NCBI RefSeq assembly: GCF_964030895.1
Contig: NZ_OZ034986.1
Location: forward strand, 1,364,001-1,428,000
DNA: 64,000 bases
Direction of reading: 5' to 3'
From: Spiroplasma endosymbiont of Nebria brevicollis
GTDB taxonomy: Bacteria > Bacillota_I > Bacilli_A > Mycoplasmatales > VBWQ01
The notes under the pieces were generated by a model. The model worked only from the letters and a program-made list of their open reading frames with translations, ran no database searches and was not told where the DNA came from. Below are positions 21,360 through 32,878 of the stretch, in pieces. The position numbers were made by a program, and so were the translations under genes. Positions within the stretch are counted from its first letter, which is position 1. Every line of letters starts with the position of its first letter.

Positions 21360-22697
21360 CTAACCCGTATAGTTCTCAAATTTACCCCATTTTGGAATAA
21401 AAATAGTTACTACTTTTCCAGTTGGACCATTACGGTGTTTAGAAATCAGAATTTCAGCAATATTACTTTCTTGAACAGTGCTTTCTTCACTAGTTTTTTC
21501 TTTATAATAATCATCACGATATAAAAACATAATTATATCAGCATCTTGTTCAATGGCTCCTGATTCACGTAAATCGGACATTAACGGACGTTTTTCTTCT
21601 CTTCGTTCCACTAATCTCGAAAGTTGTGATAAACAAATAATAGGGACTTTTAATTCACGAGCTAGAATTTTTAAACTACGAGAAATGTTTGAAACTTCTT
21701 GTTGCCTTGATTCACTATCTCGTCCAGTTAACAATTGCAGATAATCAATAATAACTAATTTAATATTATTTTCACGAGCTAGTTTACGTAATTTAGTTTG
21801 TAATTCTAAAACTCGTAATCCAGGAGTATCATCAATAATAATATTTTTTTGTTTTAATTGTTCAGCTGTAGCGCTAATTCTATTTCAATCAGCTGATGTA
21901 AATTTACTTTTATTACGTAAACGATTAGCATCAAAATGACCTTGACAAGATATCATTCTTGTAATTAATTGGTCTTTTGGCATTTCCAAAGAAAATATAA
22001 CAACAGCGTCATTTTCATTTTCTTGTTCATTAGCAGCATTAAGGGCAAAATTAAGGGCTAAAGCAGTTTTACCCATTGAGGGTCTTGCTGCTAAAATAAT
22101 CAAGTCACCCTTCTGGAAACCACTTGTAACAATGTCTAAATTGTTAATACCTGAACTCGTACCTGTAATATTAACAGTTGATTTTTGTAATTGTTCAATT
22201 TTTGTCACAACTTCATCAATGTGAGCGCTAATAGGTAATAACTCTTCATTATTACGCTCATTACTTACTTGCACAATTTGCGCTTCAGCATTAACTAAAA
22301 TATCAGTAATAGATTTTTCGCCTTGTAGTTCTTTACCAATATTCTTTAAAGCACTTTCTAATTGTCGTTTTGTTGTTCTTTCAATTAAAATGTTAATATG
22401 TTCTTTTAAGTTGGCATCAGTAATATATTGACCTACTAATGAAGACAGATATTGAATACCACCAATTTTATCTAAATTATTTTGTTTAACTAATTCTTCA
22501 GCAATCGTTGTTGTGTCAATTCCTGAATTATTACGATAAAGATTAGTAATAGTTTTAAATATAGTTTGATTGGCACTAATAGTAAAGTCATTTGGTGCTA
22601 AAGAATTTAATGCGCTCTCGCAAGCAGGTGATGATTGAATCATAGCACTTAACACATTGATTTCGGCATTGTTTATATATTGATTATTATCACTCAT
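21360..22697 (-). CDS. dnaB: Replicative DNA helicase DnaB
   Basis: 445 residues, normal length. The N-terminal helical domain (NAEINVLSAMI) binds primase. The RecA-like domain has Walker A ARPSMGKTAL about residue 205, Walker B VIIDYLQLL, the catalytic Glu in FSLEMP, and RESGAIEQDAD. Unwinds DNA at the replication fork as a hexamer. Its ribosome site (AGGAG) lies inside the last codons of rplI, only 3 nt upstream, so translation is probably coupled. Third gene of the gdpP-rplI-dnaB operon, an order widely conserved in Firmicutes and Mollicutes. Confidence 0.97.
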
Positions 22698-22700
22698 AAT

Positions 22701-23144
22701 TTATTCTCCTGTTACTTCCACCTTTAAATTAGCAGTAATTGTTATGTCTAACTTAATAGTAATGTTAGCTATTCCAATCTCATGAATAGTTCTGAATTTA
22801 ATAAACTTATGTTTATCAATAATTATATTATATTTTTTTGCTAATAATTCACAGATTTGTTTAGCAGAAACTGCACCTGATACTTTACCATTATTAGTTT
22901 TTAATTTAAATTGTAAAGTAATGTCTGCCAATTGTTTTTTAATATTTTGAAAATTTGCTAATTGTTCATTCCGTATTTCCGTATTTCTGTTCTTTTCTTT
23001 TTGATTAATTTTTAAAGCTTCGTTTGTTGCTATTACTGCTAGTTTGTTTGGTAATAAATAATTTTTACCATAACCATCACTTACATTAACAACTTCACCA
23101 CTTTTACCATAATTTTTTACATCTTTTAGAAGGACCACTTTCAC
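22701..23144 (-). CDS. rplI: 50S ribosomal protein L9
   Basis: 147 residues. I place the start at GTG 23144, giving the canonical beginning MKVVLLKDV. An upstream GTG at 23153 lies too close to the AAAGG site. N-terminal RNA-binding domain with SDGYGKNYLLP, long central helix, and C-terminal domain with LLAKKYNIIIDKHK. L9 projects from the large subunit near L1. It sits between gdpP and dnaB with short spacers. Confidence 0.96.
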   Translation of the reverse strand: MKVVLLKDVKNYGKSGEVVNVSDGYGKNYLLPNKLAVIATNEALKINQKEKNRNTEIRNEQLANFQNIKKQLADITLQFKLKTNNGKVSGAVSAKQICELLAKKYNIIIDKHKFIKFRTIHEIGIANITIKLDITITANLKVEVTGE

Positions 23145-23171
23145 TTTTGTCACAACCTTTCATTAATATTT

Positions 23172-25169
23172 TTAATATCGTTCTGTCAGACCACTTTCAC
23201 TACTGTAGGAACCACTTTCAATAATTTTAACTAGTTCATCATATAGTTCTTTAATACTTAATTTGCTACTTTGAACAGCAGAGGCACTAAAGTGACCTCC
23301 TCCACCAAGGTTTTCGCAAATAATTTGCACATTGATTTCACCATTACTTCTTGCCGATAAACAAGCTCGACCATTCCGGTCATAAGCAATAGTGAAAGAT
23401 GCTTTACAATCACGTAAATCTAATAGCATTTCTGAAATTTGTGCTAAATATGAAGTATGAACTTCTAAGTTCTCTTCAGCTAATACTACTAAAAAACCTT
23501 TTTTAATTTCTTTAGCATTACTAATTAATGCAAATTTTTCAATTAATTCATTTAAACTATTCTTCAATAGTCCCTTAACTTTAGAAGAAGATGCTCCTCA
23601 ATCAGTTAATAAACCGCAAGCTTCAAATGTTCTACGAGTTGTTCGAACTTGAAAATTATTAGTATCAATTAGAATTCCAGCAAACATTAAATTTCATAAA
23701 AATTCGGATTCTATATTACTAAAATCATTATAATAAATAATTTCTGTCATAGCTTCAGCAGTAGAAGAAGTCCCAGCGTCAATATAAGAAGTAATAGTAC
23801 TACTAATTGCTTCATCAGAAACACGATGATGGTCAATCACAATAATTTTAACAGCCTTACTTAAAAGGTCAGGACTATCAACTCGTTGGGGATTGTGTGT
23901 ATCAACAACAATTAATAAAGTATTAGCATGAAGGAATTTTAAAGCTTGCTTTCCGGTAATAAAATTACGATTAGTATAACTTTCAGGGACAAGTTCATGG
24001 AGAATTTTTAAAGTTCTTTCATCAACTTCATTTTGATTAATAATATAATGTGCACTTTTATTTAATGTTTTTGCTATTTCAACAATAGCAGTTCCTGAAG
24101 AAATACAATCAAAATCAGCAGCGCGGTGACCCATTACAAGTACATTTTCTGCTAACTTTATTTCATTATACAACGATTGTGCAAACATTCTAATATTAAT
24201 TTTAGATTCTGATTGTTTTGCTTCAATTGTGCCACCAATAAAAACAGTATTACCACCAAATTCACGAATTACAACTTGATCACCACCACGATAAACAGCA
24301 AGTTCTTTACTTTCAATAGCTAAATCATATAAATCTTTACTAATAGCATTACCATAAGAAAATCCTGCTGATAAGGTAATATCAGCTTTAAATTTTTTCA
24401 CACCTTCACGAATATTTTTAATTAAAGGAAAATTATCATTGCGGGCTTTGTTAAACTCATTTTGATAAAGTAAAATATTATATCCATCTTCAATGTTTCC
24501 TAATAATAAACCTGAATAGTTATTAGCAAAATCATTTAGTTCAGTTTTAATGAAAGCTTCAACACGAATTTGATTTTCAACTCTTAATTTTTGCAAAGAA
24601 TTATAAAAATTATCAACATTAATCACACCAAACACTAATTTTTCTTGTTGTAATTTATTATATAAAAAATGATATTTAGTAGTTTCTTGCAACAAAATAG
24701 TACGCGTTTGAACTAAATAAATAGCATCATAAAGCATATCTTCAATTTTGAGCGTAATTTGGGTAATATTATTGCTAATAAGTTGTTCTAAATCGCGTGA
24801 TAATTTAACAATTGATTTTCCAATTAAACGGCCTAGCCCTTTATCTTCTAAAAATTCACTTACTCACATAATTGATAAATCACTATCTAGAACAATCATT
24901 CCGACACTACCAAACGTTAATGCTTGGGCATTATTTAATTTAATAATTTCAGCAGTATTAATATAACGATGGCGAATTCATAGACTAAAAAGGAAAATAT
25001 AAAGACAAACAATAACGAAGTTTCCCAAAACCAAACTTAAAATTACAGCAATAGTAACTGCTTGTCGCGATGTTTCAATATTAACAATAAAATAAGTTAA
25101 ACCGATTAAGATTTCAACTACTAATCAAACAATCATTATTAAATGATAATTTCGTAATGATTTGAACAC
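23172..25169 (-). CDS. gdpP: Cyclic-di-AMP phosphodiesterase GdpP
   Basis: 665 residues from GTG 25169 (AAGGAAG site 7 nt upstream). Two N-terminal membrane helices (to about residue 65), a PAS-like region, a degenerate GGDEF domain, then a DHH/DHHA1 phosphatase. DHH marks: MGHRAADFDCISSG, VDTHNPQRVDS and the namesake IDHHRVSDE; the DHHA1 end has LGGGGHFSASA. Members of this YybT family hydrolyse c-di-AMP to pApA and thereby set potassium/osmotic and cell-envelope responses. In a wall-less helical cell the osmotic role is the more likely one. First gene of its operon. Confidence 0.95.
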
Positions 25170-25357
25170 TTGGCCACTTCCTTAACAAGATTACTTTAAT
25201 TATACTATAACATTAACATTAAAAATAAGGATTAGGTCTGTTTATTTCATGATAATTACAATTACTTTTAATATTTATAAGATATCAAAAAAGTGGAACA
25301 TTTCTTATTCAATTAGGTAACTTCATTATTGTTACATAAATTGTAAAATTAAAGAAT

Positions 25358-25777
25358 TTAGTGAAGGTAGTAATTGTTGATTATTTCACAATTTTTAATT
25401 GCATCTCAAAAATTATTATTTTTAAATTTCATTTTAAAGCCAATAGTTAAAAAAGTTAAAGCAGTAGTTATAAAGGTGAAAATTGGTGTCAAAATTGTAC
25501 AAAAAATAACTCCACTTTGTAATTGAATTCAATGAGAATAAGTTCCAATATTTTTACTAACAGAACATGCTGAATGGCTTAATACATAATTTATACTGGT
25601 AGTATTTAATAATTTAAATCCATTTTCTTCTGTAATTTCTACCTTAAATTTAGAAACTTTGATAATACAATTATGAAAATCACAAAAGCCTATAAGGACT
25701 AATCCTATAATCATAATTAAAATAGTTATAATAAGTAATATTATGGTTATTAATTGTAATTTTTTTATACTTTTCAT
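25358..25777 (-). CDS. Small membrane protein, two transmembrane helices
   Basis: 139 residues when TGA codons are read as Trp. ATG 25777. The first helix is a strong Ile/Leu stretch (residues 10-30) and a second spans about residues 90-115. Between them lies an extracellular loop with Cys residues. No ribosome site stands out and no family is recognised. Located alone between gdpP and the rpsR operon. Confidence 0.55.
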
Positions 25778-26106
25778 ATTTTAGTACTCCCTTATAAATA
25801 TAAAAAAATATATTTACTTTAAAAACAAAACAAAGAATAAACAACTTATATTTTATAATTAAAGATAACAAATTTTTAAAGTTTTACAATAGACTTTTTG
25901 CAAAAAAGGGCGCTAAATCTTGATAAACTAGTAGGTAATTTAATGGAAATGAAAAACAAATTATTGGAAGTATTTATCCCCATATGCATATTCAACAATG
26001 TCTTGAATATACAACAAGTTTGAAAAAATGCATACGAGATCATTCAATATTCCTCTCTGGAGTCATTATTTCAAGGTCACAGCATTCCTAAATAAAAATT
26101 AATTAT
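25778..26106. other. Intergenic region with possible remnant
   Basis: From about 25945 to 26097 a plus-strand frame without start reads 45 or so residues (GNEKQIIGSIYPHMHIQQC and onward) and ends in TAA. This may be the trace of a lost gene. The rest is AT-rich and empty. Confidence 0.25.
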
Positions 26107-26146
26107 AAAAGAACTCACAAAATTAATAGAAATTGTGAGTTCTTTT
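26107..26146 (-). terminator. Terminator of rpsF-ssb-rpsR operon
   Basis: A 14-bp perfect stem (AAAAGAACTCACAA and complement) with a 12-nt loop and a T-rich end in the minus-strand direction, 11 nt after the rpsR stop. Confidence 0.8.
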
Positions 26147-26157
26147 AATATATTTTC

Positions 26158-26388
26158 TTATCTTGAGTATGGTAATAGACCCATGATTTGAGCACGTTTA
26201 ATAGCAATAGCTAATTGACGTTGATATTTAGGATTAGTTCCTGTAGTTCTTGCTGGTAAGATTTTATTATTATTACCCATAAATTTAGTTAATAATTCAA
26301 TATCTTTATAGTCAATATAAGCGATTTGATTTTTAGTAATAAAGCAAAATTTTCTTCTTGAAAAACTTCTTGGTTTCCCATTATTCAT
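26158..26388 (-). CDS. rpsR: 30S ribosomal protein S18
   Basis: 76 residues, start ATG 26388 set by AAAGGAGG 8 nt upstream; a longer in-frame reading to 26529 is ruled out by overlap with ssb. Core S18 motif [13 protein letters not shown], then [20 protein letters not shown] and the GLLPY end. N-terminal Cys in KFCF. S18 binds S6 on the platform of the small subunit. Last gene of the rpsF-ssb-rpsR operon. Confidence 0.97.
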   Translation of the reverse strand: MNNGKPRSFSRRKFCFITKNQIAYIDYKDIELLTKFMGNNNKILPARTTGTNPKYQRQLAIAIKRAQIMGLLPYSR

Positions 26389-26407
26389 ATTATTTCCTCC
26401 TTTGTAT

Positions 26408-26890
26408 TTAATCTCAGATAATTGCTTCCTCATCATCAAATGATGAATCATTAGAAGTATTATGGTTAAGTGAGTTTTCATTAGTGAATTTAATATCAGT
26501 ACTATAATTAGGGGCTTTAAATGCTTCATCTAAATGAATTTTTGGTTCACTTTGCGGTTTTGAGTAATTAGCGTTAATTGCTGCTGTTTCCTTTTTACGA
26601 TTATCTAAGAAGGAAACAGTTTGAGCAACTACTTCAGTAATATACTGTTCTTTTCCTTCATATGTTGATTTTCTTGTTGACAATCTACCTGAAACTGAAA
26701 TTAAAGAACCTTTAACAAGATAATTAGACATATTTTCAGCAACTTTATTTCAAGCTACACACGGAATAAAATCAGTTTGATTTTGAATAGTACTAACTGC
26801 AACAGTGAAAAAAGTAAAAGATTTTCCTGTTGAAGATTTACGTAGAATTAAATCACGAGCAATTCTACCAGTTAACGAAACATTATTCAT
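26408..26890 (-). CDS. ssb: Single-stranded DNA-binding protein
   Basis: 160 residues, start ATG 26890. OB-fold begins [17 protein letters not shown], includes FIPCVAWNKVAENM (TGA Trp) and [13 protein letters not shown] flexible Asn/Ser linker leads to an acidic tail DDEEAIIWD rather than the DDDIPF seen in many bacteria. That tail is the docking site for replication proteins. Middle gene of rpsF-ssb-rpsR. Confidence 0.95.
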
Positions 26891-26916
26891 AATTTATACC
26901 TCACTTTTCCAATTTT

Positions 26917-27444
26917 TTAGTCTTTTTTAATAGTGCTTGGTGCATTATTTGTTTTAGGAACATAGTTACTACGTGGGCGATGGTGACTAGCAGATTCAGT
27001 ACCAGCAATTGGTCTTGGTTTTCTTTCTGTGTCTCCTTCGCGATTGTATGGTGTACGTTCACGATTTCCAGGTCTTGCTGTTCTTACATAATTGCTAGGT
27101 TCTACTTGACGTTTTACTTTAAATTTATTAATTTTTTCACTATCAAGGTTAATAACTAAGAAGCGAATAACTTCTAATTGTTTTTGTTTAATTAAAACTA
27201 CACGATTAAAATTGGCAATATTTTTTGGTGAAGTAGATACTTCAATGATAAAGTAGTGACCTTTAACTTTTTTGTTAATGTCATAAGCAAATGTACGAAT
27301 TGCATCTTCTTCTTTTTTAATTTCTCCACCGTTTTCAACTAGAATAGCAATTAATTCTTTTTTAATTAATTGTGCTTTCTCTTGATTTTGATCATCAACG
27401 ATGTACATAATTTCATAATTATGTTTTTTGTTTAAATCTTCCAC
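26917..27444 (-). CDS. rpsF: 30S ribosomal protein S6 with C-terminal extension
   Basis: 175 residues, GTG start at 27444 with AAAGGAGG upstream. S6 core: NYEIMYIVD, then IRTFAYDINKKVKGHYFII and VIRFLVINLD. Residues after about 115 form a basic, disordered tail (PGNRERTPYNREG and more) absent from most S6 proteins, although mollicute S6 often carries such tails. It pairs with S18, encoded two genes downstream. Confidence 0.95.
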   Translation of the reverse strand: MEDLNKKHNYEIMYIVDDQNQEKAQLIKKELIAILVENGGEIKKEEDAIRTFAYDINKKVKGHYFIIEVSTSPKNIANFNRVVLIKQKQLEVIRFLVINLDSEKINKFKVKRQVEPSNYVRTARPGNRERTPYNREGDTERKPRPIAGTESASHHRPRSNYVPKTNNAPSTIKKD

Positions 27445-27756
27445 TATTTGAAGACCTCCTTTTGGACATATGGCTCATAATGAGCAAGGAGTAAATATAT
27501 TATTAAGTTTTGCTTTTTAAATATTTAACTCATAGAATATTATAACTTAATTACCTTGAAAGTAAAGGAATTTTTGAATAGACTTCGTACAATCTATAAG
27601 AATTTAATATCTATTCATGGAATTATTCGAAAATAGATATTAAATTTAATCTTGATTAAAATTTTCAAAATATAAAAGACAAACAATTTTATGGTTTACA
27701 AAACATCAAATCTTATATAATTCAGGTTTACTAAAAAGATTCCTTTTAAAAACAAT
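27445..27756. other. Intergenic region with inverted repeat
   Basis: 27601-27615 and 27632-27646 are 15-nt reverse complements (AATTTAATATCTATT) with a 16-nt spacer. It is AT-only without a T-run, so it is more likely a protein site or cruciform than a terminator. No gene seen. Confidence 0.4.
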
Positions 27757-28362
27757 TTATTTTTTAGTTAAATAATCAGTAATTTTTTTAATTATTTCAC
27801 CAGGAGTAATCTCATTAGTGTCAATAACTAAAAAATTAAATTGTTTTTTCTCCCTTTCATATCATTGTTCATATTTATCATTTAATAACTTTCAATATTC
27901 TCTTGGAACATTTTTTTCTGACTCTCTACCACGAAGTTTAATTCGTTCAATAGCTTTATCAACATTTACTCTTAGATAAATTATTAAATCAGGTTTAACT
28001 TGTGGGTCAAAATAAAGCGAAGAAGTAATGACATTGTTATAAAAATCCAAATATACTTGATAATCACGTTCACTCATATTATCTTGTGTTTTTAATACTT
28101 CTACAAAAATAGGGTCTTCTAAAATACTACGATCAAAAATAACATTTTCTAATTTTTGTGAATCCTTTAATTGTTTACTACGCGCCATCAACATAAAAAT
28201 TTGCATCTTAAATGCATACTCTAAAGGACTTTGATAAAAATCATCTAAATAAGGATTATTTGCTACAGGTTCATCCATAATTTTAAATTTTAATTGTTTG
28301 GATAATTGATTACTAACAGTGCTTTTTCCAACACCAACAACTCCTGATAATACAATTTTCAT
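27757..28362 (-). CDS. Deoxynucleoside kinase (dAK/dGK type)
   Basis: 201 residues after TGA codons are read as Trp. P-loop GVVGVGKST about residue 8, the acidic DEPVANNPYL, the DRS motif in IFDRSILEDPIF, and LID Arg cluster RGRESE with the following EY. Phosphorylates deoxyadenosine, deoxyguanosine or deoxycytidine for dNTP salvage. It lies divergent to the ribonucleotide reductase gene, so both arms of dNTP supply are side by side. Confidence 0.92.
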
Positions 28363-28682
28363 AATTTGTTACCTCCGTAAAATACTGTTTATGATTTTAA
28401 ATTATAACATTGTTTGGATATTATGTTTCCTTAATTTTGAAATAAACATAGTAACAAGAAATTCTTTTGTCATAACTTAAAGACTGAAATTTAGTAATAG
28501 ATATAAAATATCAATTATTGATTTAATAACTAAAAAACTAATAACAAAATAATATTTTTTTAAAATAATTATTTCAAATCCTAATTAAATCTATGATAAT
28601 ATTTTAAAGCAACTTATTTTTCAAAAATAAGAGTTTAACGCAACAATTGACAATGCTAATTTCATATTTTCAGTTTTCTAAT
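28363..28682. other. Divergent regulatory spacer
   Basis: Between the kinase (minus) and nrdJ (plus). AT-rich. I looked for a cobalamin-type or other structured leader and saw no GC-rich conserved core. Only the promoter listed next is evident. Confidence 0.4.
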
Positions 28683-28691
28683 TGTTATAAT
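28683..28691 (+). promoter_or_regulatory. Extended -10 promoter of nrdJ
   Basis: TGTTATAAT at 28683-28691 is an extended -10 element, 32 nt before the ATG at 28724. AGGTG for ribosome binding lies at 28713-28717. This implies a short leader of about 25 nt. Confidence 0.55.
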
Positions 28692-28723
28692 AAAAATACT
28701 TTAAAAAGGGATAGGTGAAAATT

Positions 28724-31252
28724 ATGTACAATCAAACTTTAAAAGATAACTTAAATAATGATATTAGTAAACATTTTACGCATTTAAAAACTATTGAAAA
28801 AAACTATAATATTACTCATGATGGAGTTTCAAGAATGGTCATGCTTGACCGCTATGCCCAAAAAGATAAAAATTTAATTACATTAAAACCTGGTGATTTG
28901 GTAATAACAATCATTCGTGAAGATGCAATTTTTCCAACAAGAGGCATTGGTTTTATTGTTGAAGAATTAGAAAATCAAAACTATTCTATCAAAATTGAAG
29001 ATGAATATCTCGGTTCAATTGACCCAGAATTAATTAAAACATCAGGAAAAGCAGGTATTATTCATAAACAAAAATATGAGTTAGAAAAACCATTGGAATT
29101 ATTTTATGAACAAATTGCTTATCGTGTAAGCAAAGCGTTGGCTGTCAAAGAATCACCTAAAAAGCAAAAATCATATTTAAACCTATTTTATGAAGAACTG
29201 AAATCATTAAACATTGTTCCAGCAGGACGTGTATTATATGGCGCTGGTAGTGACTCTGATGTTACTTTCTTTAATTGCTTCGTAATGCCTTTCATTCGTG
29301 ACTCTCGAAGCGGTATTGCTGCTCACCGCCAAGAAGTAATGGAAATCATGTCACACGGTGGTGGTGTTGGTTCTAATGGTTCAACGCTAAGACCCAAAGG
29401 TACTGTTGCGAAAACGGTTGGTAGTAAATCTTCGGGAGCAGTTTCATGACTTAATGATTTATCAACATTAACACATTTAGTTGAACAAGGTGGTTCACGA
29501 CGTGGAGCGCAAATGATTATGCTTGCTGATTGACACCCTGATATTATTGAATTTATTATTTCAAAAATGCAAAATGCCAAAATATTATTATGACTAAAAG
29601 AAAATTCTAAGTGTAGTATCATACGTGATGAAGCGAATAAAAAGTTAAAGTTTGAAACACTTTCCGAACAAGATCGTCGCACATTTGAATCTATTGTAAG
29701 TAACGAACAATTATTTACAGAAGAAATTATTGAAAATGCTAAACATAAACTAGCAGTTGGTGGAACTTGACAAGTAGTTCGTAGTGATTTTTTAACTGGT
29801 ACAAACATCTCTGTAACCATTTCTGATGAATTTATGAACGCTGTAACAAATAATGGTAAGTGAAACCTACGTTTCCCTGACTTAGATAACTATACAACTA
29901 CCCAAAAACAAGGTTATGATGAACATTGAAATAAAATTGGTGATGTCCATGATTGAGAAAAAATGGGATATCCAATTAAAAATTACTACACTATTAACGC
30001 TACTGATTTATGAGATTTATTTAATTTCTGTGCTACCTACTCAGCTGAACCAGGTATTTTCTTCATTGATAGAGCTAATGAAATGACTAATGCCCAAGCA
30101 TATGGAATGCGCGTAGTTGCAACTAATCCTTGTGGAGAGCAACCGCTATCTCCTTATTCAGTATGTAACTTATCTGCAATTAATTTAGCTAATTTTGTTG
30201 ATAAAAAAACTAGTACCATTCTTTATGATAAATTAACAAAATGTGTAGAGACTTGTGTTCGTTTACAAGATAATGTTATTGATGCGACTCCTTATTTCTT
30301 AGAAACTAACAAAAAACAAGCCCTTGGTGAACGAAGAGTTGGATTAGGAGTAATGGGTTTACATGACTTATTAATTTGAGGTAATTTAAAATATGGTTCA
30401 AAAGAAGCAAATAAAGTTGTTGATGAAATTTTTGAAACTATTACGACAACTGCTTATCGCGCGTCAATTAATATTGCTAAAGAAAAAGGTAGTTTCCCAT
30501 TCTTAAAATCACGTGAAGCATTTATCAATACTGGATTTATGAAAACAATGCCAGAAGACATTAGACAAGATGTTCTTAAATATGGCATTAGAAATTCTCA
30601 TTTAATAACTGTTGCTCCAACTGGTTCAACAGGAACCATGGTCGGAGTATCAACAGGGTTAGAACCTTACTTTGCTTTCTCATATTTCCGTTCAGGACGT
30701 CTTGGTAAATTCATGGAAGTAAAAGCTAAAATTGTTAGTGAATGATTACAATATCATCCAGAATTTAAAGAAAAACCATTACCAGATATCTTTGTCCCTG
30801 CCATGCAATTAACACCTGAAGCACACGCTGATGTTCAATGTATAATTCAACGTTGAGTAGACTCTTCAATTTCAAAAACTGTTAATGCTCCTAAAGGATA
30901 TACAGTAAAAAAAGTTAAACAAATTTACTACAAATTATACAAAGATGGTGCTAAAGGCGGAACGGTTTATGTTGATGGAAGTAGAGATAGTCAAGTATTA
31001 TCTTTATCTGATGATGATAATCAAATGCAAGAACAAGTGAATCTAAGCGATTTAGGAGTTATTGAAACATTTATTGATACTATTGATGAAATTCGTCCAA
31101 TTAAACCAGGATTTAGAAGTGACCGTCAAGACCGTAAAATTGGTACAGGTTTAGGTGACTTATGTACTATGTGTAAAGAAGGTGTACTAGTGTTTAGTGC
31201 TGGATGTTACACTTGCAACAATTGTGGCATTCAATCTAAATGTGGATTATAA
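28724..31252 (+). CDS. nrdJ: Class II (adenosylcobalamin-dependent) ribonucleotide reductase
   Basis: 842 residues with many TGA Trp codons. Class II features: N-terminal reducing Cys in FNCFVMPF, MSHGGGVGSNGSTLRPKG, GGSRRGAQM followed by WHPDIIEFI, active-site NPCGEQPL, LGVMGLHDLL, the phosphate loop APTGSTGT, and a C-terminal zinc ribbon with C-x2-C and C-x2-C pairs (LCTMC, CYTCNNC). It reduces ribonucleotides using B12. An N-terminal segment of about 100 residues (LKPGDLVITIIRED) is extra. Cobalamin must be imported, since no synthesis is expected in a mollicute. Single gene with its own promoter and terminator. Confidence 0.9.
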
Positions 31253-31276
31253 ACTATACAATTACAATAATTAAGT

Positions 31277-31320
31277 AAAAGTCATGAATGAGTTCTAGAA
31301 GAAAAACATTCATGACTTTT
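31277..31320 (+). terminator. Intrinsic terminator after nrdJ
   Basis: A 14-bp perfect stem (AAAAGTCATGAATG and complement) with a 16-nt loop, ending in a T-rich tract, 25 nt after the nrdJ stop. It may also end the minus-strand lipoprotein transcript from the other side. Confidence 0.85.
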
Positions 31321-31359
31321 TGTTTATATTAAATTCTTAACAAGATTGTAAAATCATTA

Positions 31360-32221
31360 TTAAAGAGTTCAAGTTTTTGTTACAAGAATGGTGCTAAAAT
31401 CAACAACATCAGTTTTGCAACTTATTGTTAACGTATCGTTAGTAGCTCAATTTGGGCCAGCATTAGTTTTACTTTCCAACTGGACAATAATATTAATACC
31501 AAGTAAACTATTTAGTGAATTAAATGCTTTAGCAGTATCAGTTGTTGCAGCAACACCACTATTAACCATAATAACTGCTCCTTTAACAGCACCAGCAGGA
31601 ATTACATCATTAATCTTGAATTTTATGTTATCATTAGTAACTACATCAGTATCTGTAACTAATAAAGCAGGTATAATACCTTGTAATGTGTTTGTAACAA
31701 TATCAGTAGTATTATCACGTTTTAAGGTAAATTGGTATTTAGAACCTAAAACAGTACTATCAGATTTTTTCATAAATTGAAAAGAAAAATTCCCTCCTAC
31801 AACAATATAAGCACCAGATTCTCCTCTTACCGTTGGATTAATATTAGTAATTTGTCCTTCAATATCTGCTAAAACACTATCATCAAAATCTTTTGTTCCA
31901 TTTAATGGTTGAATGTTTAATGTTTTGGTAATAAAATCATATGAAGCATCATCTTTAGCTTCAGAATTAGTACCTGGTGTTTTTAATAATTTATTAGCTT
32001 TAATAACCGTTGTTGTGTCATTTGCAGGAATACTTCAATATACTTTATCAGCATTTTGATTCAATAAAGCAGCTTGTAAACCATTCTAATAAGTCTAAGT
32101 TTTTTGCTACTTGTTCATTCATTTTTACTTCAGTGTTATCTTTATTGTCACAAGCAACAACACTCATAAATGGCGTTGCACCTAAACTAATAATAGAAAC
32201 TAGCTTTAATAATTTTTTCAT
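31360..32221 (-). pseudogene. Lipoprotein gene with one frameshift
   Basis: ATG 32221 with GGAGAG upstream. Signal peptide with lipobox SVVAC, so Cys 24 would be lipidated. After about 50 residues (near 32085) the frame shifts once; the rest (about 235 residues, from GLQAALLNQ to TKTWTL) is open to TAA 31360. It contains a repeated strand pattern (PAGAVKGAVIMVNS) like other Spiroplasma surface lipoproteins. The shift is not in a homopolymer, so decay is more likely than phase variation. A corrected gene would encode about 286 residues. Confidence 0.7.
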
Positions 32222-32255
32222 TTTCCATCTCTCCTAACTATCTATAATTTTTTAT

Positions 32256-32681
32256 TTATAAACCTCGATAAAGTTTTCCTGTATTTCCTCCTGGAAGCGT
32301 TGTACCTGCATAAAATGCTCCATTTACTTCATCAACACCATAAACTACACCAGTAGTACCTGAAATAACAGAAAAATCAGAAACACCACTGCTTTTATAA
32401 AGTGCACCAATTCCTGCTCCAGTTCTTGTTCCAGCATAAACATTTCCTAGTTCATCAGTTGATAAATTATAAACTGAACCAATAGTACCTGATATTAAAT
32501 TAAAATTATTGTTATTATTACTTCCAACATAAACTGTACCAGAACCATCACCAGTTCTTGCACCAACAAAAATGTTACCATCTTTATCACTTACTAAACT
32601 ACGAACTTCAGCAGTTAATTCGGGCGTATCCAAAATAGGTATAGATTTAATAAAATTATAAATGAGAGATAATACTCTCAT
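32256..32681 (-). pseudogene. C-terminal fragment of a propeller-repeat surface protein
   Basis: 141 residues. About three repeats of 35-40 residues built on the pattern GNIFVGARTGDGSGTVYVGS then a loop and ISGTIGSVY, each like one blade of a sensor-type beta-propeller. The first 18 residues do not fit the repeat and come from flanking element sequence, and no signal peptide is present. The same repeat occurs at the end of the protein at 49520-50641, on the opposite strand. The two could be parts of one gene split by a rearrangement (see findings). It ends 34 nt before the lipoprotein gene, same strand. Confidence 0.6.
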
Positions 32682-32878
32682 TTATAATTGTTAAACAATT
32701 ATAATTAATTATTTTGATAAATCTGTACTTTATTAAAGTAATTAATTATTACATAACTTAATAAAAATTATTAAAGGCTATAGTGCAGATATAACTAATA
32801 GTAATTTTTGTGTTGGTCTTTTATAACTTTATATTTTTTTTTGGTTCCCTTCCCCCTAGAACCCCCTACCCTCCGAGG

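Noticed and set aside
26389-26529. Longer N-terminus for S18
   Set aside because: In frame, but overlaps the end of ssb and lacks the strong AAAGGAGG found before ATG 26388.
28363-28723. Cobalamin riboswitch before the class II reductase
   Set aside because: Looked for because of B12 use. The leader from the likely promoter is only about 25 nt and no conserved structured core is visible.
31388-31780. Plus-strand 130-residue open frame
   Set aside because: Shadow of the minus-strand lipoprotein gene, which has signal peptide, lipobox and ribosome site.
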